Part shown: positions 34,001-42,100 of the stretch, in pieces
Position numbering within the stretch: the stretch's first letter is position 1
Layout: every line of letters starts with the position of its first letter
Source of the DNA: Dysidea avara
Taxonomy: Eukaryota; Porifera; Demospongiae; Dictyoceratida; Dysideidae
Assembly (NCBI RefSeq): GCF_963678975.1
Contig: NC_089275.1
Span: 38,540,819 to 38,604,818 of the forward strand
DNA length: 64,000 bases
Reading direction: 5' to 3'
Notes under the pieces: generated by a model
What the model was told of the DNA's origin: nothing
Databases searched by the model: none
The model's input: only the letters and a program-made list of their open reading frames with translations
Translations under genes and position numbers: made by a program

Positions 34001-37000
34001 TCTAGCTGATCTTTCTACAGGGTGATTTGTTTCCAGCTGAACTCTCTACATGGTGGTTTCTTTGTTGCTGAACTCTCTACAAGGTGAATTCTTCTACCTG
34101 ATCTCTCTACAGGGTAATTTGTTTGTAACTGAACTCTGTACAAGTGCGTTTTTGTGGGTGATCTCACTGCAGGTTGATTTGTTTGTAGCTGAACTCACTA
34201 AAGGGTGATTTTGCTTGTAGCTGAACTCCTTGCATTGTATCTAGTTTCTAGCTGATCTCTCTACAGGGTGATTTGTTTGTAGCTGATCTCTCTACAAGTT
34301 GATTTGTGTGTAGCTGATCTCTCTGCAGGTTGATTAATTTGCAGCCGATCTCTCTACAAGGTAATTTGTTTGTAGCTGAACTGTCTATAAAGTGATTTAT
34401 TTATAGCTGATCTCTCTGCAGGTTGATTTGTTTTAGCTGAACTCTCTACAGGGTGATTTACTTGTAGCTGAACTCCTTACATTGTGTGTAGTTTCTAGCT
34501 GATCTCTCTACAGGGTGATTTGTTTGTAGCTGATCCCTCTACAAGTTGATTTGTGTGTAGCTGATCTCTCTGCAGGTTGATTAATTTGCAGCCGATCTCT
34601 CTACAAGGTAATTTGTTTGTAGCTGAACTGTCTATAAAGTGATTTATTTGTAGCTGATCTCTCTGCAGGTTGATTTGTTTTAACTGAACTCTCTACAGGG
34701 TGATTTACTTGTAGCTGAACTCCTTACATTGTGTGTAGTTTCTAGCTGATCTCTCTACAGGGTGATTTGTTTGTAGTTGATCTCTCTACAAGTTGATTTG
34801 TGTGTAGCTGATCTTTCTACAGGTTGATTTGTTTATAGCCGATCTCTCTACAGGGTAATTTGTTTGTAGCTGAACTCTGTACAAGGTGCTTTTTTGTAGG
34901 TGATCTCACTGCAGGTTGATTTGTTTGTAGCTGAACTCACTAAAGAGTGATTTGCTTGTAGCTGAACTCCTTACATTGTGTCTAGTTTCTAGCTGATCTC
35001 TCTACAGGGTGATTTGTTTGTAGCTGAACTCTCTATAAGGTGATTTGTTTGCAGCTGAACTCTCTACATGGTGGTTTCTTTGTTGCTGAACTCTCTGCAG
35101 GGTGTTTTGCTTGTAGCTGAACTCTCTACAGGGTGATTTGTTTCTAGCTTATCTCTCTACAGGTTGATTTGTGTGTAACTGATCTCTCTACAAGCTGATT
35201 TGTTTGTAGCTGAATTCTCTGCAAAGTGTTTTGTTTGTAGCTGACCTCTCTTCAGGGTGATTTGTTTCTAGCTGATCTCTCTACAGGATGATTTTTTGTA
35301 GCTGACCTCTCTTCAGGGTGATTTGTTTCTAGCTGATTGCTCTGCAGGTTGATTTGCTTGTAGATGAACTCTCTACAGTGTAACTTGCTTGTAGCTGAAC
35401 TCCTTACTTTGTGTCTAGTTTGTAGCTGATCTCTCTACAGGGTGATTTGTTTGTAGCTGATCTCTATACAAGTTGATATGTGTGTAGCTGTTCTCTCTGC
35501 AGGGTGATTTGTTTGTAGCCGATCTCTCTACAAGGTAATTTGTTTGTAGCTGAACTATCTATAAGGTGATTTGTACATAGCTGATCTCTCTGCAGATTGA
35601 TTTGTTTTAGCTGAACTCTCTACAGGGTGATTTGTTTCTAGCTTATCTCTCTACAGGTTGATTTGTTTGTTGCTGATCGCTCTAAAGGTTGATTTGTTTG
35701 TAGCTGAACTCTCTGCAAAGTGTTTTGTTTGTAGTTGATTTCTCTACAAGGGGATTTTTTGTAGCTGACCTCTCTTCAGGGTGATTTGTTTCTAGCTGAT
35801 ATCTCTACAGGGTGATTTTTTGTAGCTGACCTCTCTTCAGGGTAATTTGTTTCTAGCTGATCGCTCTACAGGTTGGTTTGTTTCTAGCTGAACTCTCTAC
35901 AGGGTGATTTGCTTGTAGCTGAACTCCTTACATTGTGTCTAGTTTCTAGCTGATGTCTCTACAGGGTGATTTTTTGTAGCTGAACTCTCTACAGGGTAAT
36001 TTGTTTCTAGCTTATCTCTCTACAGGTAGATTTGTGTTGATTTGTTCATTGCTGATCGCTCTAAAGGTTGATTTGTTGCAGCTGAACACCCTGCAAAGTG
36101 TTGTGTTTGTAGCTGATCACTCTAAAGGGTAATTTGTTTGTAGCTGAACTCTCTCCACAGTGACTTATGTGTAGCTGAATTCTGTGTAGCTGAATTCTCT
36201 AGAGAGTGACTTAATTGTAGCTGAATTCTCTACACAGTGCATGACTTGTTTATAGCTGAACTTTCTTCAGTGTGACTTGTAATGTTCTGAATCTCTATAG
36301 TGATATATTTGCTTAACTCTCCACATGGTGATTGTCTTCTTGCTGAACTGTCTATAAGATTAACTGTTTGCAGCTGAACTCCCTACAGAATAACTTGTGA
36401 TGTAATAAAATTCTATAATGGAGTAAATAAATTAGCCGAATGCTCTATTAGGGTGACTGTTCTATTAGAGTATCTCGATCTCGCATTTTCTACTCGGAGT
36501 TGGCTTTCGAATCATAACTCAGTGGTTTGTAATCCCATTCTTCTGTACTACTGCAAGGCCTTTCTATGAATATTATTCCAGCTATGCACCGATTTTCAGC
36601 TCATTGCTCTAAGCGGTTTGCCTAGTAGGCGTGAAAACTAATACTTTTTTTATTCATAAAAATCGATCGCGTAATTGTGACACAGGTTGGGTTTTGTGTC
36701 ATATCTCCGTGGTCTTTATCTCGATTCCTTTCAAACCACCAAAAGGCACTCCTACGATGGTTACTCCATCTACATAGCAATTTTCAACTCATTCCATGAA
36801 GCGGTTTACCCTGTAGGCGTGACAACAAATCGATCTTGTTTTACGCGAATAATCGGTCATAACTCCTGAACCATTCATTGGATTTGTACCAAATTTGATG
36901 CTAGGATTCGCCTTTGGACTCCCTTTCTGTGTGCCAAATTTCAAGGCGATCGGAGCACGCGTTTGCTTGTTATAGCAATTTTTGCAAGTGTGCGAAAAGA

Positions 37001-39804
37001 CGAAGAAAAAAAAACGAAACTTTGGCAGCTCGTATCTCGGAAATGGCTGGAGCGATTTCCTTCAAATTTGGAATGTAGACTCCCTTGGCTGGCGGGCAAC
37101 TGTGTAGCAAATTTGGTTCCAATCAGATTAGTGATCACTGAGATACAAAGGTGTGAAAATGACGTTTTCGTTCTTCCTGTCAATATACTCACGGGTGTGG
37201 CGCGCCGGCTTCTTGGGCCGCACGACACACTACCGTGTGTCTTGATACTGAGGCCAAATACAAGGAATTAGATGATTTTACCATACCATTAGATGTAAAT
37301 TACAAGGAATTAGATTTTGTGGCATCAAAATAAACTGTGTGTTTACAGGATGGCTGTATAGCTGAGTACAAATGTTTTTACCTTGCCACTTACTAAATAC
37401 CATTCTTATTCAACATTAAGTATCCATTCAAGCGCAATACCTATCTAGGTATTATTCCGAATAAAAGTTTTTGGCAGTCCTAGTTACTAGTAGGAAACAG
37501 CAATACAGAGTATTAAAAAGAGGCTTACCCACTTCTAATATGCTTATGTAATTGTAGCAGTATGTGTTTCCTGGCATGCACAACAGCTGTTAGGAATGAT
37601 TAAATAGTTTAGGATAACGAATATCTTACTACAATCATAACAAAAAAGTTTGCCATTCCAGCATTCTATTCATATGGCAATTATTTACCACCATGCTTTT
37701 GACATGTAGGCAAAGATGGTACAAGTGCAAATAACTTGCAATTTTCTGTGTGGCATTGTGATTAATACATACTGGCTTGCTGACGAATGAGGCTGGTGGA
37801 GGACTTCACGGGTGATTATAGCAGGTATATAATTACTGTATGTACAAAATAACTTGAGCATGAAAATACAAATTTCCGGTCAGTTGAGTATATACTCACC
37901 ATTTTTTATGTACACAATTGCCACGGTTTGTCCACCAAACTTTATATCATTATTATATTTTTCTTGTGATATCAGTATTTCCACTTTAAATGCCTCAGTA
38001 TTCTCGACAACATTATCATCATTAATACGAATGTATACAGTTGCCTCAGTCTGTCCAGATGAAAACCATACATCTTGAGTACCTTCATCAAAATCTGATG
38101 ATGAGGCTACAACAAGTTACAGAATAATATTCACAATATACTACTATACACTATTTTACCATACCATATGGTCTTAGATGAGTGCTCACACTAGACTTGA
38201 TCTTCACTGCAAATGGTCTAGAATAATGGTATCTGGAAGCCACAATAGTTACAGCCACTTTTCCATCCGATTCTCTTGCATTATATACACTATGGCTGAA
38301 GGAAACACTCGCATATGGTACCACTGTAAAAAAACAAACAAACAATGACACTATACGGAGACTGAATACATATCCTGGCATGGAAAACAACTGTTAGGAA
38401 TGGTTAAACAATATTATTTCTGCAACTATAACATGTTTGTCATTCCAGAATATATTCCTGTGGGATTTTCTAGCAATTATGAACACCATGAACTCCAGTT
38501 GCATTAGCAGTATTATAGTACAGGCAAAGACAACAGAAACAGTATAAGTGAAAATAAATTGCAATTTTCTGTGTGGTATTGAGATTAACACAATGACTTA
38601 TTGGTGGTGGAGGTCTTCATGGTGGAGTTATATGTATGTAGAGTAAGCATGCACTTCCTGTACTCACCATCTTTTATATAAACAATTGCCATAGTTTGTC
38701 CACCAAACTTTACACCACTATTATATTTCTCTTGTAACATAAATATTTCCAATTTAAATGCCTCAGTGCTCTCAACAACATTATCATTATTAATACGAAT
38801 GTATACAGTTGCCTCAGTCTGTTTGGATGAAAACCATACATCTTGAGTGCCTTCATCAAAGTCTGATGATGAGGCTACAACAAGGTTACAGAATAATATT
38901 CACAATATACTACTATACACTATTTTACCATACCATATGGTCTTAGATGAGTGCTCACACTAGACTTGATCTTCACTGAAAATGGTTTAGAATAATGGTA
39001 TCTGGAAGCCACAATAGTTACAGCCACTCTTCCATCTGATTCTATTGCACTATATACACTGTGGCTGAAGGAAACACTCACATATGGTCCTACAGTAAAG
39101 AAATAATGATTGCATGGTGTTTTACATAGTATGCTTTGTTGTTCTGTAAAACTATTGTATTTAGCCAGATTACCTATAGAACTGTGTAAAGTACACTGTT
39201 TCAGTAATCATCATGTTCATTTCTTTAGTTTACATGCAATAGCGCAGCAACAGCAGAGGTCCTATTTGAAAAGCCTATAGCTATATACAGTAGCTATACT
39301 TAAATGACAAGCTTATAGGCAAATTAGTATGTTGAGTAATTTGAAATTGACCATATCAACCAACAATTTTTTGCTAGAAAAGAAAGGTCATTTAAAATAA
39401 TTATTTATAACTACCATAAATTGAATAACAAAGCGAGGTGGAATTTAAATTAAACTCAGTGAACTTGCCAAGCTAATCTGCAGCTTGTTTGTTTTGAAGC
39501 AAACTACTGGATGCACTATGAAATATTCTGTGTAGCAATTGACTTGTGCTGTCAATTCAGGTGTGATCTTGTGGCAAGTTACTAATGCATTTCAACCAAT
39601 CATTATTATACTATGTTCATTCAAGTAGGTTATCATAATGGCATTATATCTTTTAGCTAATTGTACATGACATAATCAACTTATGTATTATTACTTACTG
39701 AATCTTGGCTCATAAGGATGGGTAAAATGTAGAGATTCTCCTTGATAAGTACATAAAAATAACACAGCAAAAAGCAAGGTAGAGTAGCACACAATATTTG
39801 CCAT
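16375..39804 (-). CDS. Gene 2: secreted multi-Calx-beta protein with one lost domain
   Basis: Twenty-eight exons: 39699-39804, 38934-39089, 38668-38874, 38165-38323, 37900-38106, 31999-32022, 31790-31945, 30053-30259, 29956-29991, 29746-29892, 29480-29671 (29680 by homology), 28950-29405, 26475-26690, 26180-26317, 25536-25748, 25332-25472, 24943-25149, 24683-24859, 24187-24399, 23941-24081, 23694-23891, 23226-23366, 19017-19238, 18614-18961, 17788-17925, 16905-17141, 16696-16836 and 16375-16595. The sum is 5145 bases (1714 codons and a stop), in frame throughout. The product has a signal peptide and 13 Calx-beta domains and ends in Pro-Phe-Ala-Lys like gene 3. Two introns (19239-23225 and 32023-37899) contain inverted copies of one composite repeat. 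Domain 1 is duplicated (37900-38323), domain 2 and its hinges are lost or decayed, and one acceptor is mutated. It may be a working gene or the start of a pseudogene; the open frame over 5.1 kb favours function. Confidence 0.8.
16905..17925 (-). CDS. Gene 2 Calx-beta domain 12 (two exons)
   Basis: Exons 17788-17925 (IYVNFTQAIYSNEEANGTIT) and 16905-17141 (GGGVDFASDPLIAVFTPGAS, ELLEQTEMLKLNL, GDNDMADGEIINSGG). The second half is the longest of the two-exon type (79 codons). Confidence 0.83.
18614..18961 (-). CDS. Gene 2 Calx-beta domain 11, encoded by one exon
   Basis: A single 116-codon exon carries both halves: KVMFNSTEYSGAEADGIIPV, then DFSDEVIEVTFNPGETEKTV, LREGSEFFNLSL and EAVAEIEDT. The intron that splits the other domains is absent here and in the gene 3 equivalent. 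Confidence 0.85.
19017..23366 (-). CDS. Gene 2 Calx-beta domain 10, split by a composite repeat
   Basis: Exons 23226-23366 (PVTIQFADQTVSNFETDSSM) and 19017-19238 (GGVDYDDVLVNVTFPVGSTS, ILEQTEQFTLEII). The 4-kb intron contains the left copy of the composite repeat (19391-22498); the matching gene 3 intron is about 0.1 kb. Confidence 0.82.
20190..22015 (+). repeat. Minisatellite array, roughly 31-bp unit, left copy
   Basis: Tandem units alternate between GTAGAGAGTTCAGCTACAAA and GTAGAGAGATCAGCTAGAAG types, joined by AAACCACC, AAATCACC or AAGTTACC spacers. This makes a dimeric (about 61-bp) higher-order pattern over about 1.8 kb, around 60 units. Confidence 0.85.
22048..22089. repeat. TA dinucleotide microsatellite
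   Basis: An uninterrupted TA run of about 40 bases between the minisatellite and the terminal hairpin of the left composite element. Confidence 0.9.
22234..22498. repeat. Terminal fold-back hairpin of the left composite element
   Basis: Arms ATCTAATCC...AACAGCCAAGCTG and CAGCTTGGCTGTTTGGATTAGAT pair over about 110 bases, including CCAAGGTGGCGGCCAAGAAA against its mirror. The loop is about 60 bases; arm mismatches are more frequent than in the right copy. Confidence 0.8.
22729..23122. repeat. Repeat with GGTGGATTCAGG-type inverted ends
   Basis: Starts AGGGGTGGATTCAGGGG and ends with a mirrored CTGGATCTGTCCCT, about 390 bp, in the same intron as the left composite element. The termini resemble those at 30765-31277, so this is one degraded family. 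Confidence 0.45.
23694..24081 (-). CDS. Gene 2 Calx-beta domain 9 (two exons)
   Basis: Exons 23941-24081 (GVRFQSDSSTAPESNGFITF) and 23694-23891 (GGDMDYSDRIENITFEIGDT, NDCLNESSENFNMIL, TDTG). The intron between them is only 49 bases. Confidence 0.83.
24187..24859 (-). CDS. Gene 2 Calx-beta domain 8 (two exons)
   Basis: Exons 24683-24859 (VTVRFNTTVVRDDESAGSLI, then a long acidic/Gly-Ser stretch DDDDVGSGSGSGLELGMATG) and 24187-24399 (ADDDYVSGAFDVTFGVGDTS, TIDEGSEVFGLVL). It corresponds to gene 3 domain 9. Confidence 0.83.
24943..25472 (-). CDS. Gene 2 Calx-beta domain 7 (two exons)
   Basis: Exons 25332-25472 (VEFLFNSTTVDESDGVATFT) and 24943-25149 (DDDYTPTVVNVTFPAGVTMV, VIEDTEMFHVRI, IIIDDDT). 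Gene 1 has deleted this whole unit; gene 3 keeps it. Confidence 0.83.
25536..26317 (-). CDS. Gene 2 Calx-beta domain 6 (two exons)
   Basis: Exons 26180-26317 (VRFLNDTSSAVESDGSILFT) and 25536-25748 (ADVDYTSVVTNITFNNGDNR, AEADETFEVFL). The N-x-T/S sequons NDTSS and NITF are shared with the gene 1 domain. Confidence 0.83.
26475..29405 (-). CDS. Gene 2 hinge D fused to Calx-beta domain 5 (expanded)
   Basis: Exon 28950-29405 is 152 codons against 106 in gene 1 and 127 in gene 3. The gain is in a TTPPPM repeat and a Ser-Pro run with Arg interruptions, followed by the first half MVSFKESSYSAPEGNGSITF. Exon 26475-26690 is the second half (DSRDYTAISSETVTFAPGET, IIIDDDD). The 2.26-kb intron (26691-28949) has no further coding signal. 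Confidence 0.82.
26691..28949 (-). other. Intron of gene 2 within domain 5, 2.26 kb
   Basis: No exon-like sequence. It contains G-rich tracts (26940, 27105, 28137) and a GGTGGATTCAGGGGG motif at 28127, probably fragments of the GGTGGATCCAG repeat family. Confidence 0.5.
29480..29892 (-). CDS. Gene 2 Calx-beta domain 4, second exon with damaged acceptor
   Basis: Exons 29746-29892 (ITVHIERSFYTVQESCTMLS) and 29480-29671 (DFESGIYTANFVPGQSRSSV, IDDDIREGNETF). In genes 1 and 3 the second exon starts after an AG; the same place here reads AA (plus-strand TT at 29681-29682). The next AG downstream gives a start at 29671, which removes nine bases and keeps the frame. Confidence 0.75.
29956..29991 (-). 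CDS. Gene 2 hinge exon C (12 codons)
   Basis: A 36-base exon reading DEKQPTPRPPATR across its junctions, with a GTAAGT donor. It is a contracted form of the PPTT-repeat hinge of genes 1 and 3. Confidence 0.65.
30053..31945 (-). CDS. Gene 2 Calx-beta domain 3 (two exons)
   Basis: Exons 31790-31945 (ITVQFSKDKYMVDESTDYAS) and 30053-30259 (SSADVQTGLFFAYVPGKQNV, FDDKLLEGTEAFRVQL). The 1.5-kb intron between them holds a repeat with inverted GGGTGGATCCAG-type ends (30765-31277). Confidence 0.82.
30765..31277. repeat. Repeat with AAGGGTGG(A/C)TCCAG inverted ends
   Basis: AAGGGTGGCTCCAG at 30765 is mirrored by CTGGATCCACCCTT at 31264-31277, enclosing 513 bp. Inside is a GGGGGTCTGAGGGCATGCTCC motif family member. 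It lies in an intron of gene 2 (between the halves of domain 3). Class unknown. Confidence 0.55.
31999..32022 (-). CDS. Gene 2 mini hinge exon (8 codons)
   Basis: A 24-base exon reading DDKQPPSPS across the junction, with an ACAG acceptor and a GTGAGA donor, phase 1 at both ends. It occupies the place of hinge B (26 codons) in genes 1 and 3 and appears to be a shortened version of it. Confidence 0.6.
32138..32250 (-). pseudogene. Gene 2 decayed exon of lost Calx-beta domain 2
   Basis: On the minus strand this stretch still reads a TESF-VVSLF segment preceded by a Glu-Asp, recognisable as the ETESFAVSLF region of the domain 2 second half in genes 1 and 3 (8868-9062 and 54004-54195). It has an upstream stop, a stop after Leu-Glu-Asp and no donor at the expected place. 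No first-half exon of this domain is visible. It lies within 250 bases of the 32494 end of the inserted composite repeat. Confidence 0.62.
32494..32820. repeat. Near-perfect 327-bp hairpin ending the right composite element
   Basis: Arms of about 150 bases pair from TATCTAATCA/TGATTAGATA inwards through GGTGGCGGCCAAGAAATGGC and its mirror to TAACGACAATTAAGGTGAAT, with very few mismatches and a loop of only about 20-30 bases. The high identity means either recent insertion or arm-to-arm conversion. Confidence 0.85.
33030..36400 (-). repeat. Minisatellite array, roughly 31-bp unit, right copy
   Basis: Plus-strand units of the type GTAGCTGAACTCTCTACAGG plus GTGATTTGTTT, about 110 copies over 3.4 kb, the reverse complement of the array at 20190-22015. 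Higher-order blocks recur, for example segments with TCCTTACATTGTGTCTAGTT at intervals of a few hundred bases, showing segmental amplification. Confidence 0.85.
37900..38323 (-). CDS. Gene 2 Calx-beta domain 1b, private duplicate (two exons)
   Basis: Exons 38165-38323 (PYASVSFSHSVYNARESDGK) and 37900-38106 (SSSDFDEGTQDVWFSSGQTE, DDNVVENTEAF). It is close to domain 1a in protein, in intron borders and in intron sequence (an ACTACTATACACTATTTTAC stretch occurs in both introns). This points to a recent tandem duplication of the two-exon unit inside the gene. Confidence 0.82.
38593..38640 (-). pseudogene. Possible dead hinge exon of gene 2
   Basis: The plus strand has CTTATTGGTGGTGGAGG and a TCTTCATGGTGG stretch. 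This resembles the hinge A exons of genes 1 and 3 (AACTTGTTGGTGGATG at 54547) but without matching donor and acceptor. A second similar trace lies near 37785-37815. Confidence 0.4.
38668..39089 (-). CDS. Gene 2 Calx-beta domain 1a (two exons)
   Basis: Exons 38934-39089 (PYVSVSFSHSVYSAIESDG) and 38668-38874 (SSSDFDEGTQDVWFSSKQTE, DNVVESTEAF, IVYIKDG). This is the orthologous position of domain 1 in genes 1 and 3. Downstream, 38593-38640 keeps a hinge-like Pro-rich stretch with no clean splice sites, probably a dead hinge exon. Confidence 0.82.
39699..39804 (-). CDS. Gene 2 exon 1: start codon and signal peptide
   Basis: The ATG is at 39804-39802. The peptide starts MANIVCYSTLLFAVLFLCTY, a standard signal-peptide shape, then Gln-Gly-Glu-Ser-Leu-His. 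Phase 1 donor GTAAGT at 39693-39698. It matches the first exons of genes 1 and 3 but has a longer post-signal tail (HPYEPRFS). Confidence 0.82.
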
Positions 39805-39844
39805 TTTCACACAACTAATATTCACAAAGGTATTATAGTCAAGT

Positions 39845-39850
39845 CTTATA
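39845..39850 (-). promoter_or_regulatory. Candidate TATA-like site of gene 2
   Basis: The minus strand reads GGTATAAGACTT about 41-46 bases before the ATG, at the position of the TATAAATA boxes of genes 1 and 3; it is a weaker match. Confidence 0.35.
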
Positions 39851-39869
39851 CCAGCAAAACAGCTGGTAC

Positions 39870-40115
39870 TTGTATGGATGTAGTAGTGTCACCACACCTA
39901 TGTACACACAACATCAGGATTGAGAAATGATTAATAAGTAACTACCACTAATTTTGTTATAGTATTAAATACATGTTGTGCTAATAGTTACAGAAGCCTA
40001 TACTTTATGAAAACAGTATCCATTTGTGCACTACATGTTTCTCCATAATTTGATGTTTACATGTTCCTCCCTGACACTACGATAAACATAAACACTATTC
40101 ATAACAATACTGAAA
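39870..40115 (-). promoter_or_regulatory. Conserved upstream flank of gene 2
   Basis: Shares CACCACACCTA, AAAACAGTATCCATT and GTTCCTCCCTGACACT in the same order and spacing with the gene 1 flank at 12700-12930. Confidence 0.45.
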
Positions 40116-40353
40116 GTGACAAAGTGTGTGAATTTTTTATTAGTGTTATACTGTAGATTATTGCATCCTGGCTTTGTCGAATTATAGCTACTCTAAATAC
40201 ACCAGTGAAAAGATGTAGCTACCTATCTGATGTTCAAAACAGTCATATAACCACCCGATTGTTTACAACATTGTTGGATATGTTATTTCCAATAGCATAA
40301 TATATTTTATTCTACTGTGCCTGGTGTAACTAGCTATATATATAACTATATAT

Positions 40354-40691
40354 TAGAGATGCAACAATATATCGATATATCACGTATTGTATCATTTTAA
40401 TACAATACTGCTGTATTGATACACAGTCCAACCATATCGATACATCGCGTATCGTGATATATCGACATATTGTGGCTTGTTAACATGGCTGACAATCAAA
40501 ATATTGTACATTGTGGTTAAGCGAAATAGTATGCAACGTTTCTCAAAGAAAAAATAGCTCATTTATTTCCCTTAAAAAATGACATAGATCATTGTTAAGA
40601 CTCCACTTTGTATCATGCAATATATCGCTGTATCGTGATACACCAGAAGCAATATATCAATACGTCTACACACTGTATCATTGCAACTCTA
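40354..40691. mobile_element. hAT-like MITE with 8-bp target-site duplication
   Basis: Starts TAGAGATGCAAC and ends GTTGCAACTCTA-type (TTGCAACTCTA), 338 bp, flanked on both sides by the 8-mer CTATATAT (40346-40353 and 40692-40699). Internally it is made of ATATATCGATATATC palindromes. The 8-bp duplication and TAGAGNTGCAA ends are hAT hallmarks. Confidence 0.8.
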
Positions 40692-40939
40692 CTATATATA
40701 CATTCACGCATGTTGTTACAGAACCACAGACATACATATAATTACACTGTAGAAACATAGTAGTAATTTTTTTTACTACTAATTTCACTACTAGTGATGT
40801 TTATTGCTTTTGTAGTGTGGATCATCACAGTTACTGCAAAATTAGTAGTGATCTTCACTAGTTTGTTTCACTGTGTATGTAATTCACTATCAAGAAACAA
40901 AATACTTTAATGTCAATAGAAGATAACTACATATATATG

Positions 40940-40979
40940 CAAGAGTATATAATGGGGTCCTCCCCATTATGTACTCTTG
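40940..40979. repeat. 40-base near-perfect hairpin
   Basis: CAAGAGTATATAATGGGG, loop TCCT, then CCCCATTATGTACTCTTG: 17 of 18 pairs match. It is too short for a typical animal microRNA precursor and may be a MITE remnant. Confidence 0.6.
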
Positions 40980-41511
40980 GTAAAGGTAATAGCAGATGAA
41001 AAGGATAAAATTATGATTCCGTAAAATGAACTATGGTAGATTTTAGCTTTACAGTTGTAGACTGATAAAAGTTCACCTGTCACACACGCAAGCAATTGCA
41101 ATAATTAACCTGCCTGGAGGACAGTGAATTCGAATAAGAGGCATTACTAAACTATAGCTACTTGTAAAGTGGGTGTAATAGTGCAAGAGTTGAGAGCCAC
41201 TGGCTTAGCTCTATTATATAGCTAGTGAGTAACTAGCTATAGAATCTGTAGTGGACAATGTTTGCCAGGCTGCAGCTTGCCCTGGCCACTGATGGTGGCT
41301 GCTGAGAATATGCTGACTTGTTATAATACTATGGTATAGGCTACGCTGGTTTAAAAGTAAAATTAATAATGTATGCTATTACAAAAAAAAAAAACATAAA
41401 CAAACAGATGTAAGGAAATTTCTCATGAGTATCGATATAGAAAAGCAATAAAACAAGTAAGAGAGGTCATCTACGCTCGTCTGTACTATAACAGCTGCAT
41501 GCTGTATATAA

Positions 41512-41943
41512 GGCCCCTATTTGGTGATTATTAGTTTCTCATCCACCGCCAGCATCCTTCTCAGGCTACCGCATGGTAAGCCATTATTTACTCTGTGCAT
41601 GCTCAGAAACACGTGATACTGAACCGTCATGTTTAGTATTGAAACACGATGGAGTTTTTTTATCAATGCTACAGTGCACCATGCATCACCAGGAGAACTG
41701 TTGTTTACTTGGCAAATTACTTCTATTTTCGACAGTTTTTCAACATTCAATTGAAACCCTGCTATGATGAAGTCAATAGAACACGATTGCAACTAAAAAC
41801 CAATGTTAATTTGTTGGAGGAAAGAAAGAAAATTTGGACATCAGTGTACTAATGTTATAATGGCCTAATGGTAATGCCCTCCCGCCCGCATCATAATAAT
41901 CAGAAAAACTGGATGAGAAACTAATAATCACCAAATAGGGGCC
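41512..41943. mobile_element. PIF/Harbinger-like MITE with TAA duplication
   Basis: 34-bp terminal inverted repeats: GGCCCCTATTTGGTGATTAT at the left is exactly mirrored by ATAATCACCAAATAGGGGCC at the right. TAA flanks both ends (41509-41511 and 41944-41946). Total 432 bp. Three-base T-A-A type duplications and GGCC-type ends fit Harbinger/Tourist. It contains short open frames but no transposase. Confidence 0.8.
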
Positions 41944-42027
41944 TAACTTAAATCATGTTTCCACTAGTACTATATAGCTGCAGGTTTAGATGACATGTCT
42001 ATCTTGTTTCATTGTTTTTTTGCCTCA

Positions 42028-42100
42028 CACACACACACACACCTGCACGCATGCATGCGTGTGCACAGTCTGCACACACACACACAACACACACACAATG
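42028..42100. repeat. CA-rich microsatellites around a CATGCATGC core
   Basis: Two CA runs flank GCACGCATGCATGCGTGTGC. Imperfect purine-pyrimidine alternation throughout. Confidence 0.75.

Larger units (their letters stand above)
32494..37247 (-). mobile_element. Composite repeat element, right copy (inverted relative to the left copy)
   Basis: From left: a fold-back end starting TATCTAATCA (32494-32820), a linker with a TATGGCTGGCTTTGGGG stretch also present at about 22193-22209, a roughly 31-bp array (about 33030-36400), a unique block (about 36420-37247), the GACACACTACCGTGTGTC hairpin and the end CTTGATA. It is 4.75 kb, longer than the left copy mainly through array expansion. It occupies the place where gene 2 lost domain 2 and a hinge. 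Confidence 0.72.

Noticed and set aside
36963..37271. Plus-strand 102-codon open frame as a gene
   Set aside because: It lies in the unique block of the composite repeat and runs across the element terminus into flanking DNA, so it is not a host gene; kept only as a note on the element.
16375..39804. Gene 2 as an outright pseudogene
   Set aside because: Apart from the acceptor change, with its in-frame alternative, and one lost domain, 28 exons keep the frame with no stop codon, so a working gene is more likely.
41573..41852. Overlapping small open frames on both strands
   Set aside because: They lie inside the Harbinger-like MITE, have no recognisable domain, and overlap each other.
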